Shown here piece by piece: positions 42,824-51,959 of a stretch of DNA of 64,000 bases; position 1 is the first letter of the stretch, and each line of letters starts with the position of its first letter. Source of the DNA: JADJNW01 sp964526645 (lineage in GTDB: Bacteria; Bacteroidota; Bacteroidia; Chitinophagales; Saprospiraceae); contig CAZGJN010000005.1 of NCBI GenBank assembly GCA_964526645.1, forward strand, positions 1 through 64,000, given 5' to 3'. The notes below the pieces were generated by a model that made no database searches, was not told the DNA's origin, and saw nothing but the letters and a program-made list of their open reading frames with translations. A program made the translations under genes and the position numbers.

Positions 42824-42841
42824 AGTTTAAAATTTAGAAAC

Positions 42842-42940
42842 AAATGAGCGACAAGCAACGAGCGACAAGAATCAAGCCGCAAGCAACAGGCTGTAAGAAT
42901 GATTGCTTGTGACTTGCTGCTCGCAGCTTATCGCTCATTT
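42842..42940. repeat. Imperfect 99-bp palindrome
   Basis: AAATGAGCG (42842-42850) pairs with CGCTCATTT (42932-42940), and pairing continues imperfectly inward (ACAAGC with GCTTAT region, GAGC with GCTC, ACAAG with CTTGT). It lies in the 230-nt gap between the divergent Uma2 and carboxynorspermidine dehydrogenase genes and may be a dispersed repeat. Confidence 0.5.
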
Positions 42941-43007
42941 ACAAACCCTAAATTACAAAATTTATCTCTACAATGGTAAATTCCAATCAGAACAATGCCA
43001 AATTCAC

Positions 43008-43015
43008 TACTTTTG
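43008..43015 (+). promoter_or_regulatory. -7 element of the norspermidine operon
   Basis: TACTTTTG, exact TAnnTTTG, 40 nt before ATG 43056. It lies inside the longer frame beginning at 42903 and so supports the 43056 start. Confidence 0.5.
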
Positions 43016-43055
43016 TGGCAAATCGTTAGTTGTAAATCAAAAATCGTATATCATA

Positions 43056-44258
43056 ATGTCAAAAGTCCTGATAATCGGCGCGGGTGGCGTAGGCCGGGTC
43101 GTTGCTTACAAATGCGCACAACATCCAAATGTGTTTTCCGAAATTATGCTGGCGAGCCGCACCAAATCAAAATGCGATGAAATTGCTACAGCTATCAAAC
43201 GCGACATCGGTCGAGCGATTCAAACCGCAGCGGTAGATGCGGAAAACGTGCCTGAGCTTGTAAAACTGATCAAATCTTTCCAGCCAAAGATGGTGATTCA
43301 TGTGGCACTGCCGTACCAGGATTTGACCATCATGGATGCTTGTCTGGAAGCGGGCGTGCATTATTTGGACACAGCAAATTATGAACCTAAAGATGAGGCA
43401 AAATTTGAATATAAATGGCAATGGGCGTATCAGGATCGCTTCAAGGACGCAGGATTGCTGGCAGTTTTAGGCTGCGGCTTCGATCCTGGCGTGACGAGCG
43501 TTTTCACGGCGCATGCTGCCAAATATCATTTCGATGAGATGCATTATCTGGATATCGTAGATTGCAATGCGGGCAACCACGGCAAAGCTTTTGCTACGAA
43601 TTTTAATCCTGAAATTAATATCCGCGAAGTAACTCAAAAAGGTAAATATTGGGAAAATGGGCAATGGGTAGAAACCGAGCCGCATGAAATTGGCAAAATG
43701 CTTACTTATCCTGAAATTGGACCCAAAAAATCTTATTTGATCTACCATGAAGAGTTAGAATCTTTGGTAAAAAACTTCCCGACGCTCAAGCGCGCTCGCT
43801 TTTGGATGACCTTCGGCGATGAGTATCTGACGCATTTGCGCGTGATTCAAAATATCGGCATGGCCAGTATCGAACCTGTAAAATACAAAGGTGTTGACAT
43901 TATTCCGTTGGAATTCCTCAAAGCAGTGCTGCCCGATCCTGGCGATTTGGGCGAAAATTATACGGGCTGGACTTCCATCGGTTGTCGGATTCGCGGCATT
44001 CAAAATGGCAAGGAAAAAACCTACTATGTCTGGAATAACTGCAGCCACGAGGCAGCTTACAAAGAAACAGGTACGCAGGCGGTTTCTTATACGACGGGCG
44101 TTCCGGCGATGATCGGCGCGATGATGATGCTCACAGGCGAGTGGACAGGCGCTGGCGTGTACAACGTAGAGCAGTTCAATCCCGATCCGTTTATGGAAAA
44201 GCTAAATGAGTGCGGCTTGCCCTGGCATGAAGCGGAAAATGTGGATTTGGAGCTATGA
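43056..44258 (+). CDS. Carboxynorspermidine/carboxyspermidine dehydrogenase (saccharopine dehydrogenase family)
   Basis: About 400 residues from ATG 43056, beginning SKVLIIGAGGVGRVVAYKCA, a Rossmann NAD(P)-binding motif. Also visible: ASRTKSKCDEIA, HVALPYQDLTIMDACLEAGV, and GCGFDPGVTSVF. The enzyme reduces the Schiff base of aspartate semialdehyde with 1,3-diaminopropane or putrescine to carboxynorspermidine or carboxyspermidine. The neighbouring nspC, 64 nt downstream, does the next step, which makes the assignment firm. This is the alternative polyamine route common in Bacteroidota and vibrios. Confidence 0.92.
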   Translation: MSKVLIIGAGGVGRVVAYKCAQHPNVFSEIMLASRTKSKCDEIATAIKRDIGRAIQTAAVDAENVPELVKLIKSFQPKMVIHVALPYQDLTIMDACLEAGVHYLDTANYEPKDEAKFEYKWQWAYQDRFKDAGLLAVLGCGFDPGVTSVFTAHAAKYHFDEMHYLDIVDCNAGNHGKAFATNFNPEINIREVTQKGKYWENGQWVETEPHEIGKMLTYPEIGPKKSYLIYHEELESLVKNFPTLKRARFWMTFGDEYLTHLRVIQNIGMASIEPVKYKGVDIIPLEFLKAVLPDPGDLGENYTGWTSIGCRIRGIQNGKEKTYYVWNNCSHEAAYKETGTQAVSYTTGVPAMIGAMMMLTGEWTGAGVYNVEQFNPDPFMEKLNECGLPWHEAENVDLEL

Positions 44259-44322
44259 CTTTGAGTTGGAACGACTTGGTGACTAAGTGATCGAGCATTC
44301 ATTGATAAATGTTAAATCATAA

Positions 44323-45465
44323 ATGATAAATGTAAATAAAATTCCTTCTCCGGCTTATGTATTGGAAATGAAGCGTTTGCGGGAGAATTTAGAATTAATA
44401 AAAAGTGTTCAAGACCGTGCTGGTGTTTCTATTATATTAGCGCTCAAGGGTTTTGCGATGTGGCGGGTGTTCCCAATGGTGGCGCAATATTTAAAAGGAG
44501 CGACAGCAAGTTCGCTGAGTGAAGCGCGGCTGATTTTTGAAGAGATGGGCGTAAAAGCGCATACATATTCGCCTGCTTATCTGCCCGATGAGTTTGATGA
44601 AATTATGCAATATAGTAGCCATATCACCTTTAATTCGATTAATCAATATTTGCGTTACAAAGATCAAATCGTCGGGCATTTTTCCGAAAAAATATCCGCT
44701 GGCATCCGCGTCAATCCTGAATACTCAGAGGTAGAAGTAGATTTGTACAACCCCGCAGCGCCGGGGTCGCGCCTGGGCGAAGTGGTGGATAATTTTAAAG
44801 AGCAATTACCCGAAGGTGTAGAAGGTTTGCATTTTCATACCCTTTGCGAATCAAGTTCTTATGAATTAGAAAAAGTGCTCAAAGCTTTTGAAAGTAAATT
44901 CTCAAAGTTCTTTCCGCAACTAAAATGGGTCAACTTCGGCGGTGGGCATCTGATGACACGCAAAGGCTACGATATCGAACATTTGATTAAGTTATTACAA
45001 GGCTTTCGCAAAAAATATCCTCATTTGGAAGTTATCCTTGAGCCAGGTAGTGCCATTGCTTGGGATACTGGTATAGTAGTTTCCACCGTTTTAGATATTA
45101 TTGAAAATCATGGTGTAAAAACAGCTATTGTAGATGTTTCCTTCACGGCACATATGCCCGATACCTTGGAAATGCCTTACCGCCCGCGTATCGAAGGAGC
45201 CACTGACCTGACTTTGGGGAAGCCAACTTACCGCATCGGCGGAGTAAGTTGTTTAGCTGGAGATTACATGAGTGAATATTCTTTTGACCATGAATTACAA
45301 ATCGGCGAAAAAATCATTTTCCATGATATGATCCATTATACAATGGTAAAAACGACTACATTCAACGGCGTAAAACATCCTTCCATCGCTATCTGGCATG
45401 AAGATGAGACCCTAGAAATGGTGCGAGCATTTGGATATGAAGATTATAAAAATAGATTGAGTTGA
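44323..45465 (+). CDS. nspC: Carboxynorspermidine decarboxylase
   Basis: 380 residues. PLP-dependent fold type III (alanine racemase-like) decarboxylase giving norspermidine or spermidine. Motifs: IPSPAYVLEMKRLREN at the N-terminus, PLP Lys in ILALKGFAMW near residue 46, HTLCESSSYE, VNFGGGHLMTRKGYD, LEPGSAIAWDTG, and the C-terminal substrate region VSCLAGDYM. Length and motifs fit NspC. It is the second gene of the operon and is followed after 25 nt by prmC. Confidence 0.95.
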   Translation: MINVNKIPSPAYVLEMKRLRENLELIKSVQDRAGVSIILALKGFAMWRVFPMVAQYLKGATASSLSEARLIFEEMGVKAHTYSPAYLPDEFDEIMQYSSHITFNSINQYLRYKDQIVGHFSEKISAGIRVNPEYSEVEVDLYNPAAPGSRLGEVVDNFKEQLPEGVEGLHFHTLCESSSYELEKVLKAFESKFSKFFPQLKWVNFGGGHLMTRKGYDIEHLIKLLQGFRKKYPHLEVILEPGSAIAWDTGIVVSTVLDIIENHGVKTAIVDVSFTAHMPDTLEMPYRPRIEGATDLTLGKPTYRIGGVSCLAGDYMSEYSFDHELQIGEKIIFHDMIHYTMVKTTTFNGVKHPSIAIWHEDETLEMVRAFGYEDYKNRLS

Positions 45466-45490
45466 AAGTTGATTGGTTGAAGCGTTGAAC

Positions 45491-46339
45491 ATGGATATTG
45501 CAAAGGCGTTTCAAATATTGGTTCAAAATCTCAGCCAAATCTACGACCCTGGCGAAGCGCGGAGCATTGCGCGGATTGTTTTTGAAGATGCGCTACATAT
45601 TTATGATTTTCAAAGTGCAAAGGGTTTAGAAACTTCACAACGAAATTTGCTCGATCATATTCAAGAGCGACTTTTACAACACGAGCCGATTCAGTATATC
45701 CTGGGTCAAGCCGATTTTTATGGTTTAAAATTCAAGGTAAACCCGGCAGTGCTCATTCCGCGGCAGGAAACGGAGGAGCTCGTGCACTGGATGGTTGAAA
45801 CGATAAAAGGCTCAAAAAGAAGGAATTACAAAGTTTTAGATATCGGTACTGGCAGCGGCTGCATCCCGATTGCACTGAAGAAAAAAATACCTTCGCTGGA
45901 TGTCTCTGCGATAGACATTAGTCCGGAAGCCCTGGTAATTGCTAAGGAAAATGCTCAACGGAATGCAACTGAGATAGAATTTTTACAAATGGATATTATG
46001 AATAAAAACCAATGGAATCAGTTAGCGCAATTCGATATGATCGTCAGTAATCCACCCTACATTCCCCTGCGCGAAAGCGCCCTGATGCCTGAGAATGTCA
46101 AAGATTTTGAGCCTGCACTTGCTTTATTTATTACTGATGAAAACCCCCTGATTTTTTATGAAACCATCGCCGATTTTGCAAAAGAACATCTGACAGAAAA
46201 GGGTTATTTGTTTTTGGAGTGTAATGAATTCAATGCCAACCAAGTCGTACAATTGCTTGATAACAAGAGCTTTACAAAGAGTCATTTACAAAAAGATTTG
46301 AACAATAAGGACAGAATGATAAAGACCACGCTGAAATAG
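45491..46339 (+). CDS. prmC: Peptide chain release factor N5-glutamine methyltransferase
   Basis: About 282 residues from ATG 45491. Methylates the GGQ glutamine of release factors RF1 and RF2. Motifs: HEPIQYILGQADFYGLKFKV, PRQETEELVHWMV, SAM motif VLDIGTGSGCIPIALKK and the hallmark VSNPPYIPLRE. The frame to 45473 adds six residues. Third gene in the norspermidine cluster by position; functional connection is not implied. Confidence 0.93.
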   Translation: MDIAKAFQILVQNLSQIYDPGEARSIARIVFEDALHIYDFQSAKGLETSQRNLLDHIQERLLQHEPIQYILGQADFYGLKFKVNPAVLIPRQETEELVHWMVETIKGSKRRNYKVLDIGTGSGCIPIALKKKIPSLDVSAIDISPEALVIAKENAQRNATEIEFLQMDIMNKNQWNQLAQFDMIVSNPPYIPLRESALMPENVKDFEPALALFITDENPLIFYETIADFAKEHLTEKGYLFLECNEFNANQVVQLLDNKSFTKSHLQKDLNNKDRMIKTTLK

Positions 46340-46610
46340 TTTTCTTATTAATTACACACCTTGCATAAATTATTTTTGTATTATATCGAATCAAGCAACT
46401 GCTTATTTTTTATTTTAGGAGTATGTTTAAATTTTTGATTAGCAGATTCTTGTATATTTAGCTTTAGATCGTCGAAAAGATAGCCTGATGGAATAATTGG
46501 AAAAAGCCACGCTTCGTTTGACTGTTTTCCAGGCATCCATCCTTGCAATACGCTTAGTTTGGAGTAGAAATACCCTCTATAAGAGATCAAAATGTTTCAA
46601 CATGTTCTAA

Positions 46611-46868
46611 CTATTTCATATTTCGGATTTTCATAAAAAAGAGCACTCCTGACAAAGCACAAGTGATGACATTCGCCAAAATCAGCGGAAAATCCTTGAT
46701 CAACAAGCCATAAGCAAACCAAAGCCCCGTACCAACAAAAATCATAGAGAAAGTCCCCAGCGACAAATCCTCTGTAGAGCGCGTTTTCATTGTTTTATAA
46801 ACCTGTGGTACAAAAGCACTTGTGGTAAGTAATGCCGCAATAATGCCAATTGCAGAAACTATGCTCAT
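46611..46868 (-). CDS. SemiSWEET sugar transporter
   Basis: 85 residues with three TM helices and the PQ-loop motif TSAFVPQVYKTMKTRSTEDL, followed by GLWFAYGLLIKDFPLILANV, matching bacterial SemiSWEETs, which dimerise to make a sugar uniporter. Preceded at 46893-46886 by a TATCTTTG element only 18 nt from the start codon, so the leader is very short. Divergent from the LolD-like gene. Confidence 0.9.
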   Translation of the reverse strand: MSIVSAIGIIAALLTTSAFVPQVYKTMKTRSTEDLSLGTFSMIFVGTGLWFAYGLLIKDFPLILANVITCALSGVLFFMKIRNMK

Positions 46869-46885
46869 ATCAAATAAATTTTGCC

Positions 46886-46893
46886 CAAAGATA
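46886..46893 (-). promoter_or_regulatory. -7 element of the SemiSWEET gene
   Basis: TATCTTTG on the minus strand (46893-46886), an exact TAnnTTTG match 17 nt before ATG 46868. Confidence 0.5.
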
Positions 46894-46957
46894 AACCGTT
46901 TTTAAAGCTTTTGTCAGAAAAGAAAAAGGGATTCCCCGCCTTATCAACAAGTCTTGT

Positions 46958-46965
46958 TACATTTG
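46958..46965 (+). promoter_or_regulatory. -7 element of the LolD-like gene
   Basis: TACATTTG, exact TAnnTTTG, 17 nt before GTG 46983. The candidate start at 46881 (TTG) would lie upstream of it, so the shorter gene is preferred. Confidence 0.5.
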
Positions 46966-46982
46966 TCCAAAAGAAAAACACT

Positions 46983-47633
46983 GTGATTCGAGCCAATCAA
47001 ATCCATAAATCATACGGCAGTTTGCATGTCCTGAAAGGGGTTGATTTACAAGTTCAAAAAGGGGAAGTCGTTGCTATCGTGGGCAAATCGGGGGCAGGCA
47101 AAAGCACCTTGCTGCACATCCTCGGCACCCTTGACCGAGCAGACGAAGGCAAGCTATACATCAACGGAGAAGATGTTTTTGCACTGAAAAACAAGCCATT
47201 AGCTACATTTCGCAATCAAAACATTGGCTTTATTTTCCAATTTCACCACCTGCTACCGGAATTTACCGCTTTAGAAAACGTATGTATTCCTGGTTACATC
47301 AGCCGGCAAGCAGAAAATAAAGTGCAAAAGCGCGCAAAAGAACTACTCGATTATCTGGGTTTATCTGAGCGACTAAGCCACAAGCCCGGTGCACTATCGG
47401 GTGGCGAGCAGCAGCGTGTAGCCGTAGCCCGCGCCTTAGTCAATAATCCGGCGATTGTCTTCGCAGACGAGCCATCCGGCAACCTGGATTCCGCCAGTTC
47501 TCAGGAGTTACACCAGCTATTATTCAAGCTCCGAAACGATTTCCAACAAACCTTCATCATCGTAACACACAACGAAGAACTTGCTAACATGAGCGACCGT
47601 TGCCTTGAGATGAAGGATGGGCGCTTGATGTAA
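46983..47633 (+). CDS. lolD: LolD-like ABC transporter ATP-binding protein
   Basis: About 216 residues from GTG 46983 (V-I-R-A-N-Q-I-H-K-S-Y-G), the normal LolD length. Walker A VGKSGAGKST, Q-loop FIFQFHHLLPEFTALENV, signature LSGGEQQRVAVARAL, Walker B FADEPSGNLDS and H-loop VTHNEE are all present. LolD drives release of lipoproteins from the inner membrane together with LolC/E, whose genes are not nearby. Compare the related ATPase at 22601-23299. Confidence 0.88.
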   Translation: MIRANQIHKSYGSLHVLKGVDLQVQKGEVVAIVGKSGAGKSTLLHILGTLDRADEGKLYINGEDVFALKNKPLATFRNQNIGFIFQFHHLLPEFTALENVCIPGYISRQAENKVQKRAKELLDYLGLSERLSHKPGALSGGEQQRVAVARALVNNPAIVFADEPSGNLDSASSQELHQLLFKLRNDFQQTFIIVTHNEELANMSDRCLEMKDGRLM

Positions 47634-47675
47634 TCCTGCTGCAACTCGCTCAAAAAAGGGACAAACATGCCCCAC

Positions 47676-47948
47676 TCATGCCGACTCCACGCGTTGCCCG
47701 CGCAAGCGCCGCATGGCGTACTGTACGGCTATCATCACAATTAGACCGATCAGGTAGGAACTGATAAACATCAACCATTCGTAATCATCCTTGCGCAAGG
47801 CCTGGCGCTTGGCAGCCAAGCCCCAGAGATTTACCAGCCCTTTTTTGACAAAAAAACGCGACACGAGATTGGAAGCGATCAAGCCCGCCAGATAGCCGAC
47901 GGAGAGATTAAGCGCCTCTTGTGATAGGAAGTTGAGTAGTTTTTTCAT
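47676..47948 (-). CDS. Small membrane protein of unknown function
   Basis: 90 residues with two probable TM segments (LSVGYLAGLIASNLVSRFF near residues 15-33 and MFISSYLIGLIVMIAVQYA near residues 60-78) and a basic C-terminus (RRLRGQR). No family recognised. Convergent with the LolD-like gene. Coding quality is fair. Confidence 0.6.
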   Translation of the reverse strand: MKKLLNFLSQEALNLSVGYLAGLIASNLVSRFFVKKGLVNLWGLAAKRQALRKDDYEWLMFISSYLIGLIVMIAVQYAMRRLRGQRVESA

Positions 47949-48157
47949 GGATGTAGAGGAATTGTGAGGGCGAAAGTAGAAAATAAGTCTGAATCAGGAT
48001 TTGAATCATGATAAGATTTTCTTGTTTTCTATCACTTGTTTTTAGAATAAAAAAATTGCGGCAGGTAGAGACCTAAGCTAAGAACAAATACAATACCTTC
48101 CTATTAGAAAATCAATCCAGAAAATTCTCTACTTTGGCCTAAATAAAAACGATCAGG

Positions 48158-49297
48158 ATGCCTCCTTTCCCTACTATTCAACAAGTTGACACCATCGCCA
48201 CTCATCCCGAGCCGGTATTGCGCAATTTGCAGATTACACAGTGCTACTACGAACTCTCGCATACGATGACCGCGCGGACGGGAGCTTGCGCGAATTGGTG
48301 TACCTTTGCGACCTGGGCATCGAAACAGGCGGGGCAGACGATTCGGAAGGAAGATTTACAGCGGGCATTAGAAAGATTGTTGACACCAAAGCCTAAGGAG
48401 AGAGGCCCGGCGGAAGTTGAGCAAGAAAAAACGACCTTGCGGCAACGCTTGTGGATAGTGCTTGATCCGGCAAATATCATTGCGCATTCGAGCGATGCCG
48501 TGGCACGGGGGAATCAGAAGGTGTTTGCAGAGATTGGAAAGGAGTTTGCACGGTTTTTGGCGACTTGTACGCAAGATGTAGAATATAATGAAAATAATAT
48601 TACGCTTTTTTGTAAGAAATTAAAGGATGGTGATCCGCCTGATGGTCAACGGTATTTACGGCAAGCATTTAAAAGATATTATGAAGCGATTTTTGAAACG
48701 GATGTAAAGAAAAAAGCAGAGCTGATATTATTAGCGAATATAGAAATCGGCTTTCACGAACAAACGCGTTTGCAACCAGAAATAGCGGAAGCCCTGGATG
48801 CCTCGATACCAGCGCCTTCGGTTTTATTGCCCAAGTTATTACAGGCGATGTTTCCTTATCGCGGGTGGTTGATGTATGGCATGATGTTATTGATGCGGTT
48901 GGTGGGGAGACCTGTACAATTAGATGTAAAATTGAACAATTTTATTACATCAGCACGGCAGAAAATGCGCTTGCTACTCACTAAAAATATGATGGTACTG
49001 TATTTTCCTAAGGGTAAGTATTTGCAATTAAGTAAAGATATGAAAGTAAGCTTTCCGGAGTCATTAAAATCACTAAATAATCCAGACTTGTTATTACTAT
49101 TGCAGCAGGTTGATCCTACCCCGGATAGTCCGGAGGCATCGGGCGCAGTGGATTGGGCAGCCTTACCAGATCGCTTGCATTATATCGTGGATTTGTTTCG
49201 ATCTCATCAGGAAACACTGGATTTATTGGAGATGCCATTTACGGAAGAACAGACGAAAGTGATTAAAGAAAATAAGATTCCGGAGGGGGATTTGTAG
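48158..49297 (+). CDS. Conserved-looking hypothetical protein
   Basis: 379 residues, no signal peptide. The start has a Cys-rich segment (CYYELSHTMTARTGACANWC, residues 30-49), residues 60-200 are helical, and a hydrophobic helix is found at about residues 230-245 (GWLMYGMMLLMRLVG). The C-terminal part is charged and helical. No catalytic pattern or known family was recognised; I cannot assign a function. A weak TA-CTTTGG promoter-like sequence lies near 48131. Confidence 0.6.
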   Translation: MPPFPTIQQVDTIATHPEPVLRNLQITQCYYELSHTMTARTGACANWCTFATWASKQAGQTIRKEDLQRALERLLTPKPKERGPAEVEQEKTTLRQRLWIVLDPANIIAHSSDAVARGNQKVFAEIGKEFARFLATCTQDVEYNENNITLFCKKLKDGDPPDGQRYLRQAFKRYYEAIFETDVKKKAELILLANIEIGFHEQTRLQPEIAEALDASIPAPSVLLPKLLQAMFPYRGWLMYGMMLLMRLVGRPVQLDVKLNNFITSARQKMRLLLTKNMMVLYFPKGKYLQLSKDMKVSFPESLKSLNNPDLLLLLQQVDPTPDSPEASGAVDWAALPDRLHYIVDLFRSHQETLDLLEMPFTEEQTKVIKENKIPEGDL

Positions 49298-49364
49298 AAG
49301 GTACGAGCTTCCCTGTGCTCGAAAGCGCTTATCTATCATCATACGGCTGAAGCTCGCCCCTATG

Positions 49365-50375
49365 TTATGAATTCGCTACCAAGTCCTTTATCGCCACAAC
49401 CCATTTAGGATTATCATTCAAACTCGGCACCAGATCTACTTTTTCACCGCCCATTTTCTCAAATTCTTCTTGATACTCGTCGCCAATCTCGATGATGGTT
49501 TCCAAACAATCAGCTACAAATGCCGGACTGAATACCAACAAACGTTTGGCGCCTCGCTTTGCCCATTCTTCAATGGTTACAGAAGTGTATGGCTGTGCCC
49601 AAGGATCATTGCCGAGGCGACTTTGGAAACAAGTGGTATAGCGATCGGAGCTTAAGCCAAGTTCGGCGGCAATGGCGCGAGTGGTCGCGTGGCATTGCGC
49701 AGAGTAACAAAATTGATTAACGCTGGAAATATTTTGGCAGCAATTTTCTTTTTGTAAGCAATGATTAAAATTATCGGCTTTGCGAAGTTGGCGCTGGGGC
49801 AGCCCGTGGTAGCTGAATAGAATGTGATCGTAGCTGTCTATGTCAAATTGCCGGGCATTTTCGGCGAAAATTTCGATGATAGGTTTATAGTCGTAGTAAG
49901 AATTGATAAGTTTTAGATTGGGAATGGTTTCTTTAGTACGCAAAATGCGCATGACTTCATCATGTACCGAGCCGGTGGTAGCCGAAGCATATTGCGGGAA
50001 CATAGGAAAAACAGTGATCTGCGAAACTTGTTGTTTCAACAATTTTTCGATTGCCGATTCAATCGAAGGGTTTTGATAACGCATCCCCAGTTCTACCACA
50101 TAATCATCGCCGAGTAGCCGCTGCACACCTTTGTTCACCACTTCGCCATAATACTTGAGCGGAGAGCCATTCTCTGTCCAGAGTTGTTGGTAAGCTTTTG
50201 CCGATTTGCCCGAACGGAAAGGCGCAATGATGCCGCGCACCAATAGATTTCGGGCGAGCCAAGGATAATCAATTACACGAGGATCGAGCAGGAATTGCTT
50301 CAAATAACGATAGACCGCGCTGCGGGTTGGCTCGTCGGGCGTGCCGAGGTTGATGAGGAGAACTCCTTTTTTCAT
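49365..50375 (-). CDS. hemH: Ferrochelatase
   Basis: Inserts Fe2+ into protoporphyrin IX, the last haem step. 336 residues. Motifs: GVLLINLGTPDEPTRSAVYR at the N-terminus, the metal-site His in FSYHGLPQRQLRKAD near residue 186, and the Glu region CLETIIEIGDEYQEEF near residue 288. Cys residues in ENCCQNISSVNQFCYSAQCH might hold an iron-sulfur-like site or be incidental. hemF is at 4247-5155; other haem genes are not in the window. Confidence 0.95.
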   Translation of the reverse strand: MKKGVLLINLGTPDEPTRSAVYRYLKQFLLDPRVIDYPWLARNLLVRGIIAPFRSGKSAKAYQQLWTENGSPLKYYGEVVNKGVQRLLGDDYVVELGMRYQNPSIESAIEKLLKQQVSQITVFPMFPQYASATTGSVHDEVMRILRTKETIPNLKLINSYYDYKPIIEIFAENARQFDIDSYDHILFSYHGLPQRQLRKADNFNHCLQKENCCQNISSVNQFCYSAQCHATTRAIAAELGLSSDRYTTCFQSRLGNDPWAQPYTSVTIEEWAKRGAKRLLVFSPAFVADCLETIIEIGDEYQEEFEKMGGEKVDLVPSLNDNPKWVVAIKDLVANS

Positions 50376-50679
50376 TTTTCTCGTTTAGAAAAGCTGAGAA
50401 GGTTAAGAGAGGTTTGAAATGCTGGAAAATTGAGCTGTTAAACTTTCTCAATCGCCTCTTCCTCTCAACGATTCAAAGCAAAACTACAACAAGTCTGCTG
50501 GGAGCTGGTTTAAATTAACAGTAAAATAACTGTCATAATCGTCTGGAAGATGGTAAATTTGCAATTTAATTTCGAAAAAACAGATTAAAGAAATCGGAGG
50601 TCAGACTATTATCGAAGTTTTTTAGTTACAACTCCATCTGATTTCTCTGCTCTCTATTTTGACATCTTAAAAAGAACCA
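50376..50679. other. Intergenic region between divergent hemH and surE
   Basis: 304 nt without a gene. Both promoters should lie here. TATTTTGA near 50655-50662 is one base shifted from TAnnTTTG. No hairpin with a T-tract or other structure was recognised. Confidence 0.4.
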
Positions 50680-51492
50680 ATGGAAAAGCCTTTAATTTTA
50701 GTCACAAATGACGATGGTATCACTGCTCACGGCATTCACGCTTTAGTAGAGGTAGCCAAAACCCTCGGCGACGTAGTAGTTGTAGCCCCGGATGCGCCTC
50801 AATCGGGCATGGGACACGCCATCACGATTGCCAATCCGATTCGCTTGCATCCGGCGAATGTATTTAAGGGAGTGGAAGCATCCTATGAATGCTCCGGTAC
50901 ACCGGTGGATTGTGTGAAGTTGGCACAAAATGTAGTACTTAAAGGACGGAAAATTGATTTATGTGTTTCCGGTATCAATCATGGCTCGAATGCTTCCATT
51001 AATATTATTTACTCCGGCACACTTTCAGCGGCGATGGAAGCTTCGCTGGAAGGCATTCCTTCGATTGGCTTTTCCCTACTGGATTATTCGCATGGTGCTG
51101 ATTTTGAGCCCTGTAAACCATTTGTAAGAGAAATTATGCAATATATTTTGGAACGTGGCATGGAGCATGGTAATTTACTAAATGTGAATATTCCTAAATT
51201 ACCAGTAAATGAAATTAAAGGCGTAAAAGTGTGTCGGCAGGCAGATGCGCGTTGGGTAGAGGAATTTGTAGAGGCTACCGATCCGCGTGGTCAAAAGTAT
51301 TACTGGCTCACAGGGCGTTTTGTAAATGAAGATCATAAACCGGATACCGATATTTGGGCTTTGGATAATGGCTATATTTCGGTGGTGCCTTCTATGCACG
51401 ATTTGACGAATTATGAAGCATTAAAAGCGATGAAAGAGATGGAGGAGATTGTGGTTGAGAGTAGAGAAATGAAAGTTGGTTTGGAGACGTAG
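50680..51492 (+). CDS. surE: 5'/3'-nucleotidase SurE
   Basis: 270 residues. Metal-dependent nucleotidase/survival protein. Motifs: ILVTNDDGITAHGIHALVEV with the metal Asp pair, VVVAPDAPQSGMGHAITI, ECSGTPVDCVKLA and SGINHGSNASIN. First gene of a likely operon surE-small membrane protein-lpxB, an arrangement common in Bacteroidota. Confidence 0.95.
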   Translation: MEKPLILVTNDDGITAHGIHALVEVAKTLGDVVVVAPDAPQSGMGHAITIANPIRLHPANVFKGVEASYECSGTPVDCVKLAQNVVLKGRKIDLCVSGINHGSNASINIIYSGTLSAAMEASLEGIPSIGFSLLDYSHGADFEPCKPFVREIMQYILERGMEHGNLLNVNIPKLPVNEIKGVKVCRQADARWVEEFVEATDPRGQKYYWLTGRFVNEDHKPDTDIWALDNGYISVVPSMHDLTNYEALKAMKEMEEIVVESREMKVGLET

Positions 51493-51588
51493 CGGTGATT
51501 TAGTGAACTTTGTGACTTTTAGAACAAAAAAATATTATAAAGTTATTCCCTGTACCCTCTGCCAATATCTTTTTACAAATAAACAAAC

Positions 51589-51885
51589 ATGATTCAAAAC
51601 AAGCTTTGGATAGGATTGCTAATCGGACTGCTCTTGCCATTTGTGGGCTATGCGATTTTACTCACGATTTATGATCAACTCGATGCGATGGGCTGGACGA
51701 GCAGCATTGGTTTTTCCGCCAATTTTCGGGTGCGTACCCTCGGCGTAATCGCTATCTGTTTGAATCTCATTCCAATCAATATTTTTCAACGCCGCCGTTT
51801 TAGCGAAGTGGTACGGGGCATTGCAATTATGACGGTACTTTATGCCATCGGATGGGTTGTTTACTTCGGCAGTAACATTTTTTAG
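51589..51885 (+). CDS. Small membrane protein between surE and lpxB
   Basis: 98 residues with three predicted TM helices (LWIGLLIGLLLPFVGYAILL; RTLGVIAICLNLIPINIFQ; VVRGIAIMTVLYAIGWVVYF). The gene is 96 nt after surE and 74 nt before lpxB. Homologues with this placement are frequent in Bacteroidota; the function is unknown. Confidence 0.72.
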   Translation: MIQNKLWIGLLIGLLLPFVGYAILLTIYDQLDAMGWTSSIGFSANFRVRTLGVIAICLNLIPINIFQRRRFSEVVRGIAIMTVLYAIGWVVYFGSNIF

Positions 51886-51959
51886 AATTTAGTATTGAGG
51901 ATTAATCATTTACCGTTGATTTTCACCAAGAAACAATGGCGCCATGAAACAAGGAGATC

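Noticed and set aside
46381..46590. 69-codon minus-strand frame between prmC and the SemiSWEET gene
   Set aside because: Begins at TTG directly after a stop, no promoter and no recognised family; possibly a fragment of a lost gene, but evidence is too thin.
49300..49364. Further copy of the TA-island hairpin (GCTGAAGCTCGCC near 49352)
   Set aside because: Only a short piece of one arm is similar, and no matching second arm or 23-bp motif is present.
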